From the NCBI RefSeq assembly GCF_004359545.1, contig NZ_SCWB01000005.1:52320-116319 (forward strand): 64,000 bases of DNA, in the 5' to 3' direction. Numbering within the stretch: position 1 is the stretch's first letter; each line of letters starts with the position of its first letter. Positions 33,933-42,651 of the stretch are shown here, piece after piece. Both the position numbers and the translations under genes were made by a program. Source of the stretch: Macrococcus lamae (lineage in GTDB: Bacteria; Bacillota; Bacilli; Staphylococcales; Staphylococcaceae). Below the pieces are notes generated by a model. It searched no databases. It saw nothing but the letters and a program-made list of their open reading frames with translations, and was not told the origin of the DNA.

Positions 33933-34880
33933 ATGCCATACAGAAAAAAGCCGCTTATCGTTACATCCGCACTTATTGGTTTACTGACTGTTCATTCTTT
34001 TTCATCTATTCAGCATGCAGAGGCAAAAACGATATCACCAGAACTACAGATTGGGATGTTTGCAGATGCACAGTACTGTCAATGTGAGCCAAAATTCATC
34101 CCAAAATATGACTCTGAGCGATTTTTTATGTCAACTCCTGCAAAGATGCAGCAGGCAACATCGACATTAAACCGCAAGAAGCTCGACTTCAACTTGCAGC
34201 TGGGAGACACTATAGACCGTGATTATCACTCATTCAAAACAATGATACCACTCTATAACCAGTTGAAAGCACCGCGCTATGATGTGCTGGGAAACCACGA
34301 TTTTCCTAATCATGATTACAGTGCGATGACAGCTCTCGGTATGAAACACAACTATTACTCATTTGTGAAAAAGAACATCAGATTTGTTGTTCTCGATACG
34401 AATGAAATCAGCACTTACGCCAATCCAAAAGGCTCTAAGCTGTATAATATCGCAAAGTCCCGGTTGAAAAAAGCGAAAGCCGCCGGTGCACCTTATGCCT
34501 ATGATTACAATGGTTCTGTCACTAAGAAACAATTAAAATGGCTGGATGGTACATTGAACAAGGCAAAGCATGAAAAGCAGCAGGTCATCATGATAAGCCA
34601 TCACCCGGTCTATCCATTATTCACAGATAACGTGCTGAACTACAAGGAAATATTGAAAATCATGGATAAGTATAATAATGTCCAGGTTTATTTTAACGGC
34701 CATACCCATAGCGGAAAATATAACGTCAGACGCGGCGTACATTACGTAAACTTAAAAGGAATGGTAGAGACACCTGAACAAAATGCATACAGTGTTGTGA
34801 AAATCTATAAAAACAAAATGCGAATTGTCGGCTACGGTCGGGAAGAAACGAGAACGCTCAATTTCAGAAAAATATACTAA
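33933..34880 (+). CDS. secreted metallophosphoesterase (ADP-ribose/CDP-alcohol phosphatase-like)
   Basis: 315 residues. Signal peptide at residues 1-31 (cleavage after AEA). Calcineurin-type motifs in order: GMFADAQY (DxQ in place of DxH), GDTIDRD, GNHDF, SHHPVYP and NGHTHSG. The DxQ first motif followed by an Arg-rich helix (SERFFMS) is what I know from Mn-dependent ADP-ribose/CDP-alcohol diphosphatases. It probably hydrolyses a phosphodiester or pyrophosphate outside the cell, perhaps scavenging phosphate. GGAGG precedes the ATG. Confidence 0.82.
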   Translation: MPYRKKPLIVTSALIGLLTVHSFSSIQHAEAKTISPELQIGMFADAQYCQCEPKFIPKYDSERFFMSTPAKMQQATSTLNRKKLDFNLQLGDTIDRDYHSFKTMIPLYNQLKAPRYDVLGNHDFPNHDYSAMTALGMKHNYYSFVKKNIRFVVLDTNEISTYANPKGSKLYNIAKSRLKKAKAAGAPYAYDYNGSVTKKQLKWLDGTLNKAKHEKQQVIMISHHPVYPLFTDNVLNYKEILKIMDKYNNVQVYFNGHTHSGKYNVRRGVHYVNLKGMVETPEQNAYSVVKIYKNKMRIVGYGREETRTLNFRKIY

Positions 34881-34886
34881 GACTGT

Positions 34887-34937
34887 TAAAAAAAGTCCAT
34901 CCTATAACTTCTCCAGTTAAAGGATGGACCGTTTTTA
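34887..34937. terminator. bidirectional terminator
   Basis: AGTCCATCCT / AGGATGGAC arms (34893-34930) with a loop of about 18 bases and flanking A and T runs, shared by the convergent metallophosphoesterase and DUF418 genes. Confidence 0.85.
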
Positions 34938-36077
34938 TTCCAGATATGTGATTTTCCGCCAGATGTATTCCAAAGGTCCCTGTTTAAACTTCTTCAAATA
35001 CAGTACAGCAAACAGGATATTCAATATATAAATCAACAGAGCAATTGAATATGTTTCAATGAGGTTCATTCTGCCGAATAACTGGAAACCGTATATAATG
35101 ATGAACATCAGTATACTTTGTGAGATATAAGTAGTGAAGCTTATTTTGCCTACTTTACTGATCGGTGCCGTCCATTTTCTGAAAAACTCGTTTTCACTCA
35201 ACAGAACGATTGCGATGATATAGGCCGCTGAAAGAATGATTCCGCCACTGTAAATTGCCACCGTATCAAGACTGTAGCGTCCGTAATAAATAATAGGCAG
35301 GCTTTTAATAGCAAGACCTATTATAAAAGCTACGGCAGCAATCAGTATGGATAACTTCTTGTAACGGACGATACGCTCAAATAAATTCACCCTTTTCGCA
35401 AACATGCCGATTAATATGAGCGGCAGCAGCGAAGTCGCACGAAATAAAAATGAATTAATGTCCGAAATAAAGAAATAAGTGAGGAAGTTATCAGTAGTCA
35501 AACCGATGATCTGACTTAAATCATGACTGTTCAATACATTCATCATATATTCAGCAGCATTTGGATTGCTCTTCATATAGTCAAGGTCCGGCCGCTGCAG
35601 CGCAAATGACAGCGTCGGCACCCAGTAAAGCGCTGCATAGAGCAGCCAGAGAACGATAGCAGCAATCAGACTGAACGAACGGTCCAAATACAGAAATATT
35701 GCGCCGATAAGTGTCACGATGGCATATGACTGAAGGATGTCTCCAGAAAAAATCAGCATGCCATGAATCACACCGAATATCACCATAGCAATCAATCTTC
35801 TATAGACAATGGGTAGAAATCTTCTCGCTCTTCTTCTTGCACTGTCATGCATCATCGCGAGACCATAGCCAAATAAAAAAGCAAAGATCGGATAAAATGA
35901 ATTTTGCACGAATAGAATTTCGAAATTATGCAGTATTCGGTTCCATCCATGCTGGAACATGACATATGGATTCATATGAAACGTATCGTGAGAGAAACCT
36001 ATAATATTCATCAGAATAATTCCGAATAAACTGAACCCTCGAAGGACGTCTAAACTATATATACGATCTTTTGTCAT
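34935..36077 (-). CDS. DUF418 (YeiB-like) membrane protein
   Basis: A 380-residue protein with about ten helices. RIYSLDVLRGFSLFGIILMN at the N-terminus is the signature of the YeiB/DUF418 group, relatives of acyltransferase-3 and heparan N-acetyltransferase-like proteins. The C-terminal DUF418 block includes GKISFTTYISQSI and ends GPLEYIWRKITY. Function unknown; an acyl-transfer role at the membrane is conceivable. Monocistronic. Confidence 0.9.
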   Translation of the reverse strand: MTKDRIYSLDVLRGFSLFGIILMNIIGFSHDTFHMNPYVMFQHGWNRILHNFEILFVQNSFYPIFAFLFGYGLAMMHDSARRRARRFLPIVYRRLIAMVIFGVIHGMLIFSGDILQSYAIVTLIGAIFLYLDRSFSLIAAIVLWLLYAALYWVPTLSFALQRPDLDYMKSNPNAAEYMMNVLNSHDLSQIIGLTTDNFLTYFFISDINSFLFRATSLLPLILIGMFAKRVNLFERIVRYKKLSILIAAVAFIIGLAIKSLPIIYYGRYSLDTVAIYSGGIILSAAYIIAIVLLSENEFFRKWTAPISKVGKISFTTYISQSILMFIIIYGFQLFGRMNLIETYSIALLIYILNILFAVLYLKKFKQGPLEYIWRKITYLE

Positions 36078-36108
36078 AGTGACACCAGAACTATATGACC
36101 TCTATTAA

Positions 36109-36441
36109 TCATTGCTCATGTCCTTCTTCCCTATTGAAATAAAGATGGTAATGTTTACTGCACCGCGGATTAAACAATGCATGACAATGCGGACAATGCG
36201 TTGACACTAAATATTCGTTGATTGTCAGTTCTTCTTTACAGTGACCACATAAGATTGCTTTAGTGTCCCATTCACTTTCTGGCCAGGTTACAGTCACATG
36301 TGATTCAGCTTCGGAATGACACTGGTAGCATGGATAATATTTATTGCAGCATTTAAATTTAATCGCAATAATATCTTCGTCTTTATGATAATGGATACAT
36401 CTTGTTTCATCATCAACTGTACGACCATAGACTTTAATCAT
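36109..36441 (-). CDS. CHY-type zinc finger protein
   Basis: A 110-residue Cys/His-rich protein. CIHYHKDEDIIAIKFKCC near the start is the CHY signature. It continues with CYQCH, ILCGHC and CPHCHALF, enough ligands for three zinc ions. The bacterial CHY family (similar to yeast Hot13) is uncharacterised; redox or zinc handling is possible. ATG 36441 with AAGGA upstream overlaps the ogt stop by 8 bp, so it is co-translated with ogt. Confidence 0.88.
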   Translation of the reverse strand: MIKVYGRTVDDETRCIHYHKDEDIIAIKFKCCNKYYPCYQCHSEAESHVTVTWPESEWDTKAILCGHCKEELTINEYLVSTHCPHCHALFNPRCSKHYHLYFNREEGHEQ

Positions 36442-36940
36442 AATAGGCAATTCCTTCTATCTCAAGCAGCTGACGTTTAATAGGCAGTCCTCCAGAGAAA
36501 CCGGTTAATCTGCCGTTCTTACCCATAATGCGATGACACGGAATCGCGATCATCACAGGATTGCGACCGATAGCTCCTCCTACTGCCCGAACTGCTGATT
36601 TACGATTAATTCTTTCAGCAATCTCACCGTAAGTCATAGTTTCACCATAAGGAACAGCAAGCAGCTGTTCCCATACTTGACGTTGAAACGATGTCCCTCG
36701 TAAATCATAAGTCCAGTCAAATGATGTAATCTCACCTTTGAAATATTTTTTTATGTCAGCTAAATAGCGGCTGTTATGAGCATCAGCTTCTTGTCCTGAA
36801 ACGATGTTCTCATCTACTTGTTTGATCAGCCATTCTTCTACTAACTGTTTTTCTGCGTTACCGAAATAACAGACGCCTTTGTCTGTTGAAGCCATATAAT
36901 AACGATTGGCATCATCGTTCCATTCACTTAAATAAATCAT
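36434..36940 (-). CDS. ogt: methylated-DNA--protein-cysteine methyltransferase
   Basis: A 168-residue DNA repair protein. The acceptor cysteine is in IPCHRIMG near residue 139, preceded by the helix-turn-helix TYGEIAERI near 101 and the asparagine hinge RNPVMIAIP. GRLTGFSGGLPIKRQLLEIE completes the active domain. It removes methyl groups from O6-alkylguanine in a suicide reaction. It lies in a GNAT-ogt-CHY operon with a 10-bp gap upstream and an overlap downstream. Confidence 0.95.
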   Translation of the reverse strand: MIYLSEWNDDANRYYMASTDKGVCYFGNAEKQLVEEWLIKQVDENIVSGQEADAHNSRYLADIKKYFKGEITSFDWTYDLRGTSFQRQVWEQLLAVPYGETMTYGEIAERINRKSAVRAVGGAIGRNPVMIAIPCHRIMGKNGRLTGFSGGLPIKRQLLEIEGIAYYD

Positions 36941-36950
36941 ATACTCACCC

Positions 36951-37403
36951 TTAAAATTGATTTGATACTTTAAATGCCGGACGTTCCATATCTATATGCG
37001 GGATTATATCTTCAAGATAAACATCAGATACTGCTTTAAATCCATACGAAGCATAGAAATCATGAAGATGTGCCTGACCTTGCAGATGCATCGGTGTATG
37101 GGCGTGATGTGTCTTAATATAGCTCAGTACTTTCTCCATCAGTATTCTGCCTGCTCCGTTGCCGCGTGCACTTTGTGCAACAATCACTCTGCCGATATGC
37201 AGCTGCTGGTCATCAATAATCAATCTCGCATAACTAAGCACGTTATCGTCTTCCCAGTCAAAGATGTGAATGGCCTGAAGGTCTTTGTCATCGATTTCTG
37301 GATAGGCACACTGCTGTTCAACGACAAACGTATCCACACGTAATTTATAAATTTTAAACAGCTCGAACGTTGTCAATCTATTGAATTCTTTAAATTTCCA
37401 CAT
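36951..37403 (-). CDS. ElaA-like GNAT acetyltransferase
   Basis: A 150-residue GNAT protein of the ElaA group: the N-terminus LTTFELFKIYKLRVDTFVVEQ is diagnostic, with the acetyl-CoA loop QSARGNGAGRIL near residue 95. ATG 37403 is preferred since AGAGGTG is upstream; the GTG at 37412 is part of that site. It is the first gene of the ogt operon. Substrate unknown. Confidence 0.88.
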   Translation of the reverse strand: MWKFKEFNRLTTFELFKIYKLRVDTFVVEQQCAYPEIDDKDLQAIHIFDWEDDNVLSYARLIIDDQQLHIGRVIVAQSARGNGAGRILMEKVLSYIKTHHAHTPMHLQGQAHLHDFYASYGFKAVSDVYLEDIIPHIDMERPAFKVSNQF

Positions 37404-37524
37404 CACATACACCTCTCGCTTTTCTTTATTCTACTATATTCATGTTCGACTTACTTGAATTTTAAGCATAATTCATTCAATTTCGGGTAAATAGATATTA
37501 ACTGGTTTTTGAGGAGAAGTGATT

Positions 37525-38208
37525 ATGGGGAAAGTATTAGTAGTCTCAACTAACGTAGAAAAATATGATACAACAGACCGCGCTACAGGCGTCTGGCTTG
37601 GTGAAGTCACTCACTTCGTTGAAGAAATAGCAAAGGCAGGTTATGAAATTGACTATGTCAGTCCAAAAGGTGGGTATGTGCCGATTGATCCAGCCAGCTT
37701 AAAAGCAGCTAATGCAACAGACTGGAAATGGTACAGCAATGATTTATTCAAGCACCGCGCATTAGCCGCTACGTTATCGCCTGAAGAAGTTAATCCGCAT
37801 GATTATGCAGCTGTTTATTTCGCAGGTGGTCACGGCGCAATGTGGGACTTTAAGAATAATCAGCAGTTAAAACAAATCGCTGAAACTATTTATGCTGACG
37901 GAGGATATGTTACTGGCGTCTGCCATGGCGTTGTAGGTCTAGTCAACTTAATTGACCGTCATACAGGTAAACGCATCATCGAAGGTAAAAAAGTGACCGG
38001 TTTCAGTACAATGGAAGAGCGTTTAAACGGCACTAAAAAGTATATGCCTTATTTAACTGAAGATGCAATGACTGCTTCAGGAGGTAAATACAAAGCTAAA
38101 CTGCCGATGAAATCACATGTACGTATAGCAGGACGGGTGATTACTGGTCAAAACCCTCCTTCTGCAAAGAAAGTCGGCGAAAAATTAGCAGCTGCTCTTC
38201 AGCAATAA
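37525..38208 (+). CDS. DJ-1/PfpI (Hsp31-like) protein
   Basis: A 227-residue cytosolic protein of the type 1 glutamine amidotransferase-like superfamily. The catalytic Cys is in GVCHGVVGL near residue 133, with the nucleophile elbow and the acidic partner in GVWLGEVTHF near residue 25. AGGHGAMWDF is the upstream loop. Close to Hsp31/YhbO-type proteins that act as glyoxalase III or deglycase. GAGGAG is eight bases before ATG 37525, favouring it over GTG 37519. Ends in a hairpin terminator. Confidence 0.9.
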   Translation: MGKVLVVSTNVEKYDTTDRATGVWLGEVTHFVEEIAKAGYEIDYVSPKGGYVPIDPASLKAANATDWKWYSNDLFKHRALAATLSPEEVNPHDYAAVYFAGGHGAMWDFKNNQQLKQIAETIYADGGYVTGVCHGVVGLVNLIDRHTGKRIIEGKKVTGFSTMEERLNGTKKYMPYLTEDAMTASGGKYKAKLPMKSHVRIAGRVITGQNPPSAKKVGEKLAAALQQ

Positions 38209-38251
38209 AAAAATCCGATTAAACACTAGTTATTAGTGTTTAACCGGATTG
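38205..38251. terminator. bidirectional terminator
   Basis: AATCCG, then TTAAACACTA pairs with TAGTGTTTAA and CGGATT, giving a stem of about 16 bp with one bulge. It separates the Hsp31-like gene from the convergent NlpC/P60 gene. Confidence 0.87.
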
Positions 38252-38259
38252 CTACATAT

Positions 38260-38889
38260 TTAGTATCTATAGTAACCTGTAATTGATCCGCTGACATAGG
38301 ATACTGGACGTTGTCCAACACCTTCAGCAGGATTTAAAGCATCGACCATCTGACCGCCACCGATGTATACACCAACGTGTGATCCGCCGTTAAAGAATAC
38401 TAAGTCTCCAGGTTGTGGTGCAGAGACGGGTGTACCTGCTGCCATTTGAGCGTATGTTGTACGTGGCACTGATTTTCCAAGTGCTGCTAATACTTGCTGA
38501 GCAAATGATGAACAATCAACTTGAGTCGCTGTGTTCCCACCATAAACGTAAGTACGTGATGCAGCCATGCTATTTGCAAGTGCCGCAATATTGTTGTAGA
38601 CGCTTGCTGTTGCTACTGCTTTCTTCGCTACAACTGTTTGATCCATCGTTCTCACTGCAGGAGATGAAGCGAACTGGTTAGAAGCAGTATTATTAGTTAC
38701 AGTATTAGATAATGCTGGTGCAGTCGCAGTATATGACGCTGTTGGCGCAGTAGTAGTATAAGCATAAGAAGTTGTTACCGCTGAAGTTGAAACAGCATTG
38801 CCGTTCCCGTGAGCTGCCGCATCTGCATGATTTGTTCCAAGTGCTGATAAGCTTGCGAGTGTCGTTAATGTAATCATCGTTTTTTTCAT
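38260..38889 (-). CDS. secreted NlpC/P60 peptidoglycan hydrolase
   Basis: 209 residues. Signal peptide about 1-24 (cleavage near HADA-A), then the segment AAAHGNGNAVS, a Thr/Ala-rich linker (to about 85) and a C-terminal NlpC/P60 domain (about 95-209). The catalytic Cys is in VDCSSFAQQ, His in GGSHVGVYIG, and the last polar residue is probably in DALNP. It is an endopeptidase acting on wall stem peptides. ATG 38889 has GGAGGA upstream. The 151-residue protein at 39235 is a close paralogue without the linker. Confidence 0.92.
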   Translation of the reverse strand: MKKTMITLTTLASLSALGTNHADAAAHGNGNAVSTSAVTTSYAYTTTAPTASYTATAPALSNTVTNNTASNQFASSPAVRTMDQTVVAKKAVATASVYNNIAALANSMAASRTYVYGGNTATQVDCSSFAQQVLAALGKSVPRTTYAQMAAGTPVSAPQPGDLVFFNGGSHVGVYIGGGQMVDALNPAEGVGQRPVSYVSGSITGYYRY

Positions 38890-39192
38890 TGATAAAATTC
38901 CTCCAATATTTATATGAATCATTTGTAATTAATTGATAAGGTGTCAGCTGTTTTTCTAAGACAAGATGAATCATAACACAGCATATCGGTGAAAAGGACG
39001 ATGTTATAGTATTGTTATCTCATTGCAAATATTATTTCTGCTCATGTAATAAAGAAAAAATTTCACTATTCGCCTGTCTAAGCCGTACTAGCAGCATCGA
39101 CATTCTACATTTTTCCAGAATCTTACCAATAATAGACAAAAATATTACAGCACTTGTCTTCATACTGTAATCAAAAAAATTAGTATATTAAT
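38890..39192. other. intergenic region between the two NlpC/P60 genes
   Basis: About 300 bases without a coding gene. It contains the promoter region and leader of the 38889 gene (candidate -10 TATGAT near 38970 on the minus strand) and the tail of the 39235 gene. ATTACAG and CTGTAAT (about 39146-39173) make a small inverted repeat. I see no small gene with a ribosome site. Confidence 0.5.
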
Positions 39193-39228
39193 ATAAAAAA
39201 ATCCCTTCGCTCCATCGCGAAAGGATTG
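39193..39228 (-). terminator. terminator of the 39235 gene
   Basis: AATCCCTTCGC / GCGAAAGGATT stem with a 6-base loop, followed on the minus strand by a run of seven T. Confidence 0.88.
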
Positions 39229-39234
39229 AATAAT

Positions 39235-39690
39235 TTAGTATCTGTAAAAACCAGTAATTGAACCGTGAATATAATAGATTGAACGCTGTCTAACACCTTC
39301 ATACGGGTTTAAGGCATCTACCATCTGACCATTACCAATGTATACACCAACGTGTGATCCACCATTGAAGAATACTAAGTCTCCAGCTTTAGGGCTGTAA
39401 ACAGGTTTACCTGCTCTCATTTGAGCATAAGTCGTTCTAGGGACATTTTTACCAACAGCACGCATTACTTGTTGTGCAAATGATGAACAGTCTACCGCGT
39501 AGCTGTTGTTTGCACCATATCGATAGACACGATTTGCTGCGATGCTTCTCGCAACGGATGCGACATTTCTTGATGATTTTTTATATTTAACTGATTTCTT
39601 TTTAGTAGCTGCGTCTGCGTCATGTGTGGGAACAGCAATTCCTGTCGTTAATAAAGCTGCTGTAGTTAAAGCTAATACTGTCTTTTTCAA
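39235..39690 (-). CDS. short secreted NlpC/P60 hydrolase
   Basis: 151 residues: signal peptide (about 1-27, cleavage near DADA), a Lys/Ser-rich hinge (KKKSVKYKKSS) and an NlpC/P60 domain with VDCSSFAQQ, GGSHVGVYIG and DALNPYEGV. It is nearly identical in its catalytic half to the protein at 38260, so the pair arose by duplication. GGAGG precedes the ATG. Likely role: cell wall turnover. Confidence 0.92.
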   Translation of the reverse strand: MKKTVLALTTAALLTTGIAVPTHDADAATKKKSVKYKKSSRNVASVARSIAANRVYRYGANNSYAVDCSSFAQQVMRAVGKNVPRTTYAQMRAGKPVYSPKAGDLVFFNGGSHVGVYIGNGQMVDALNPYEGVRQRSIYYIHGSITGFYRY

Positions 39691-40006
39691 TTTTATATTC
39701 CTCCGAATTTTGGTTGATTGGCTTTCTTAGCTTGTCTCTTTTTTAAGTTGAGATAAGCATAGCACGACAAAATACAAAATAATCCATTGTCATTTATTTG
39801 TTACATAAGTGATATACAATTCGTGTTTATATTACAAAATGAATTCACCTATTGACTAATGTCACTATTAAGTGAAATCGTTTGTACTGTAAGGACGGAC
39901 TACCAGTTAATATAGAATAACAGCGTACAGTGATTAGAAATATTACAAAATGAGTATTACAGTATGTCATCATATTATTTCACATTAAATAAGTCGGAGG
40001 GATAGT
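39691..40006. other. intergenic region upstream of NlpC/P60 and DUF4385 genes
   Basis: AT-rich, 316 bases, divergent promoters. It holds two exact copies of ATATTACAAAATGA (39829-39842 and 39940-39953, 111 bp apart). GGAGGG for the DUF4385 gene is at 39996. No small coding gene with a credible ribosome site was seen. Confidence 0.55.
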
Positions 40007-40456
40007 ATGGGTTTTAATTATGACCAGGATTTTAAAACCATAGATTTCCGGAAACATCCAGAGCTTTACGAAGTCGGTCGTGGTGAGCAGGGCGTGCTGC
40101 TGGTAGAACCTTATAAAGGTGAAATATTGCCGCACTGGCGGTTTAAGACGCCGGAAATCGCTAAAGAATCGAGCGCTCAAATTTATGAGTTATATGAAAA
40201 CTATAAAAAAGAAGAAGACTTTGTCGGTATGGATATGGCACGAAAATTCATTCAGATGGGATATACACGTTCTATGCGCTATGCTCACCATAAATCCGGC
40301 AGAAAGTATGATGACGATAAAAAGGTTCTACCTAATGAAGATGATGATATTAAACGTCAGTCTGCGCTGATCTTTAAAAAATACTGGGATCGCATTCGCG
40401 CAGATGAAATATACCAGCAGATGAAAAAAGACCACAATGCAAAATATAAGAAATAA
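40007..40456 (+). CDS. DUF4385 family protein
   Basis: A 149-residue, highly charged cytosolic protein. The start NYDQDFKTIDFRKHPELYEVGRGEQGVLLVEPYKG (family hallmark core: FRKHPELYEVGRGEQG) and the central MDMARKFIQMGYTRSMRYA identify DUF4385. The function is unknown. Charged, Lys-rich C-terminus. GGAGGG is well placed. Single gene with its own terminator. Confidence 0.88.
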   Translation: MGFNYDQDFKTIDFRKHPELYEVGRGEQGVLLVEPYKGEILPHWRFKTPEIAKESSAQIYELYENYKKEEDFVGMDMARKFIQMGYTRSMRYAHHKSGRKYDDDKKVLPNEDDDIKRQSALIFKKYWDRIRADEIYQQMKKDHNAKYKK

Positions 40457-40475
40457 CACTTAAAACGACACATAA

Positions 40476-40514
40476 AAACGCCCTGGACACTTTTTACAAG
40501 TAGTCAGGGCGTTT
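40476..40514. terminator. bidirectional terminator
   Basis: AACGCCCTG / CAGGGCGTT outer arms, with GACAC/GTAG-like partial pairing inside, lie between the DUF4385 gene and the convergent SDR-like gene. Confidence 0.82.
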
Positions 40515-40538
40515 GTTATTGAAGACTCGCATTAATGA

Positions 40539-41978
40539 TTACCGGTCAGCGAGCTTTTCTGTGCGGTCAACTAAGTACTTTGAATCCAATGTTTTAGCAA
40601 GCAGTTTCGTCTCGAAACCGAACAATGTCATCACTATAATATGGATTCTCGCCTGTGTTAATTTGTAGATAAACCATGGTAATGTCGGTTCATATTCATG
40701 AATGGCGATAAGACATTCATTCTTATCAAGAACGCGTCTGAATTCTAGTCTAGCACGTCCACCTTCAACAGATTTGGCAAACTTGCCTCCTCTAATATAG
40801 AATAGCACCCGGTTTTCATCGGAACGTTCTTTAGATTTTTCAAGAATAAGAATAGGGTCCTTAAAAATCGGCAGGCTAATCATTAATTTTTCATTTTCAA
40901 TTGAAGTATTAATGAAGGAGTAACCGATACGGGATAACCAGTTCGCATAGTAATTAGCTGTCTGATCGATTGTCCAGCTTGATGGAATCATTATACGCTG
41001 TACAGATTTCACATCACTCTTCTTCAGTTCCTCACCAATTGATTTCGATTTCTTCTTATCTTCCTTGCTGTCTTTCTCTTCTTCCAGTGATTTTCTAATG
41101 CTTTCTTTTATCGGAGTCGGTGCATTAGAAATACCTTCGACATAATGCGCTTTGCTTGGCACCATATCGTGAACAAGACTGTCAAGTAACGGATAGACAA
41201 GCTCTTTCGGTTCTCCTGCTACTAATCTGACCCAGAATTTTGATAATGCAACCGGAATAAATGGTAGATCAACCATCGGCAGTTTCTTGTCCATGACTTC
41301 CGCCGTCTGTCTGAACATGTCCTTATAAGTGGTCACTTCATGACTGATGTCGATGACTTCATTCTTCTGGCTATCGCGGTCAACAAGTTGAGATAACCCT
41401 GCTACTACGTCTTCTAGTGCGACTGGTGCTGTTTTACTGTAAGCCCATTTAGGCAGTACAAGTGCAGGCAGTCGCTCAGTCAGCTTTTTAAGAATCGGGA
41501 ATGACGAACCTTTCGGACCGATGATCAGTCCCGCTCTTAATATCGAAACAGGTACACCATATGAGCCGAGAATCTTCTCACATTCCCTGCGGCTCCATAA
41601 ATGATCTGACAGATTCTCTTCGTCCTCATCCGGCGGCATAATCCCGCTCATGAAGATAATATGTTTTACCCCTTTTGTTTTAGCAGCACGACCGAAGTTG
41701 TCCGCCAGTATAGCATCCATGTCAACGAAGGAAGCTTGTGTCAGTTTGGCTGATGGCATCATCGAGTGCACAAGATAAATAGCGGTATCTATCCCTTCCA
41801 TCGCTTCTTCCACATCTTTTAGTGAGAACAAGTCCACTTTTTTCCATTCGACATTGTCTTCGTTCTCTTTATTTTTAGTGCTGCGTGAGGCTGCAACGAT
41901 GTCGTGATCTTTTTTCAGTTCTTTCAGTAAGTGACCTCCGATATAACCTGAAGCTCCTGTCAATAATACTTTAGCCAT
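40539..41978 (-). CDS. large atypical SDR with C-terminal DUF2867-like domain
   Basis: 479 residues. NAD(P)-binding TGASGYIGGH is at residues 8-17, an extended-type SDR lobe reaches about residue 300, and a Lys/Glu-rich linker (about 300-325) joins a domain of about 150 residues (QRIMIPSSWTIDQTANYYAN to the C-terminus) seen in DUF2867 proteins. The standard YxxxK is not obvious. It is paralogous to the 305-residue protein at 29525. The reaction is unknown; a lipid or quinone-related role is conceivable. Confidence 0.75.
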   Translation of the reverse strand: MAKVLLTGASGYIGGHLLKELKKDHDIVAASRSTKNKENEDNVEWKKVDLFSLKDVEEAMEGIDTAIYLVHSMMPSAKLTQASFVDMDAILADNFGRAAKTKGVKHIIFMSGIMPPDEDEENLSDHLWSRRECEKILGSYGVPVSILRAGLIIGPKGSSFPILKKLTERLPALVLPKWAYSKTAPVALEDVVAGLSQLVDRDSQKNEVIDISHEVTTYKDMFRQTAEVMDKKLPMVDLPFIPVALSKFWVRLVAGEPKELVYPLLDSLVHDMVPSKAHYVEGISNAPTPIKESIRKSLEEEKDSKEDKKKSKSIGEELKKSDVKSVQRIMIPSSWTIDQTANYYANWLSRIGYSFINTSIENEKLMISLPIFKDPILILEKSKERSDENRVLFYIRGGKFAKSVEGGRARLEFRRVLDKNECLIAIHEYEPTLPWFIYKLTQARIHIIVMTLFGFETKLLAKTLDSKYLVDRTEKLADR

Positions 41979-42066
41979 AATAATCGTCTCCTATAAATCA
42001 ATGAATATATTATATATACCCACGTTAAAAGACAGTATTCAATTTACTGACTATAGCAGCCTTTTT

Positions 42067-42094
42067 CTTAAATTTTCTTAAACCTTCCTATAAT
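42067..42094 (+). promoter_or_regulatory. CTTAA direct repeat and -10 box before a DUF805 gene
   Basis: CTTAA at 42067-42071 and 42077-42081 (period 10), then TATAAT at 42089-42094. No good -35 hexamer is present, so an activator binding the repeat is plausible. Similar repeats precede other envelope genes in this window. Confidence 0.45.
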
Positions 42095-42155
42095 TTCTCG
42101 CCGAACGGAAAGTCTGTGATAAGATCGATTTAATGAAACAGAAAGAAGGTCATTT

Positions 42156-42635
42156 ATGGACATCAAGATGACAGCACTAGAAGCTTACAAAAGATTTTGG
42201 ACACAGGCCTTCGTGCTAGACGAACGCGCCCGACGAAAAGAGTTCTGGGTTCCTTTTATCATACACTTTGTTCTGACGATACTTTTGTTTATCGTAATAA
42301 TGCTGATTACTGACAACTCAGATAAATGGCTGACAAGAGTTCAAATAATGACTGACATTGTACTTGCCATTCCTTTTTTCTCTGTGACATTCCGTCGATT
42401 ACAGGATTTGAATCTTACAGGGTGGCTCGCATTACCCACGTATATCATCACTACAATTTACAATGTGACCGAATACATGGAACTAGATACTTCAGCAGAA
42501 GATGCAGTATCATTCTGTTATTTTGTCGGTGCACTGCTGTTTTTCGCTGCGCTGACGTTTGACGGGACAGAAGGGCCTAACCGTTATGGTCATGACCCAA
42601 GAGAAATCATCGATGAATTCAACCCGAAAAAATAG
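42156..42635 (+). CDS. DUF805 family membrane protein
   Basis: A 159-residue protein with four helices. The N-terminal amphipathic segment YKRFWTQAFVLDERARRKEFW is the DUF805 signature (RARRKEFW core); later FRRLQDLNLTGWLALP and the C-terminal GTEGPNRYGHDP are also diagnostic. Function unknown. It is closely related to the protein at 55755. A direct repeat and -10 box lie upstream. Confidence 0.92.
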   Translation: MDIKMTALEAYKRFWTQAFVLDERARRKEFWVPFIIHFVLTILLFIVIMLITDNSDKWLTRVQIMTDIVLAIPFFSVTFRRLQDLNLTGWLALPTYIITTIYNVTEYMELDTSAEDAVSFCYFVGALLFFAALTFDGTEGPNRYGHDPREIIDEFNPKK

Positions 42636-42651
42636 TTGATTCATTTCAATT

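Noticed and set aside
37450..37524. SigB promoter for the Hsp31-like gene
   Set aside because: GGGTAA is present but no GTTT-type box lies 12-15 bases upstream.
39691..40006. WalR binding sites upstream of the NlpC/P60 genes
   Set aside because: TGTAA-type half sites exist, but none has the required five-base spacing between direct repeats.
41979..42060. SigB promoter for the large SDR gene
   Set aside because: GGGTAT is present on the minus strand, but the -35 region matches in only about three positions.
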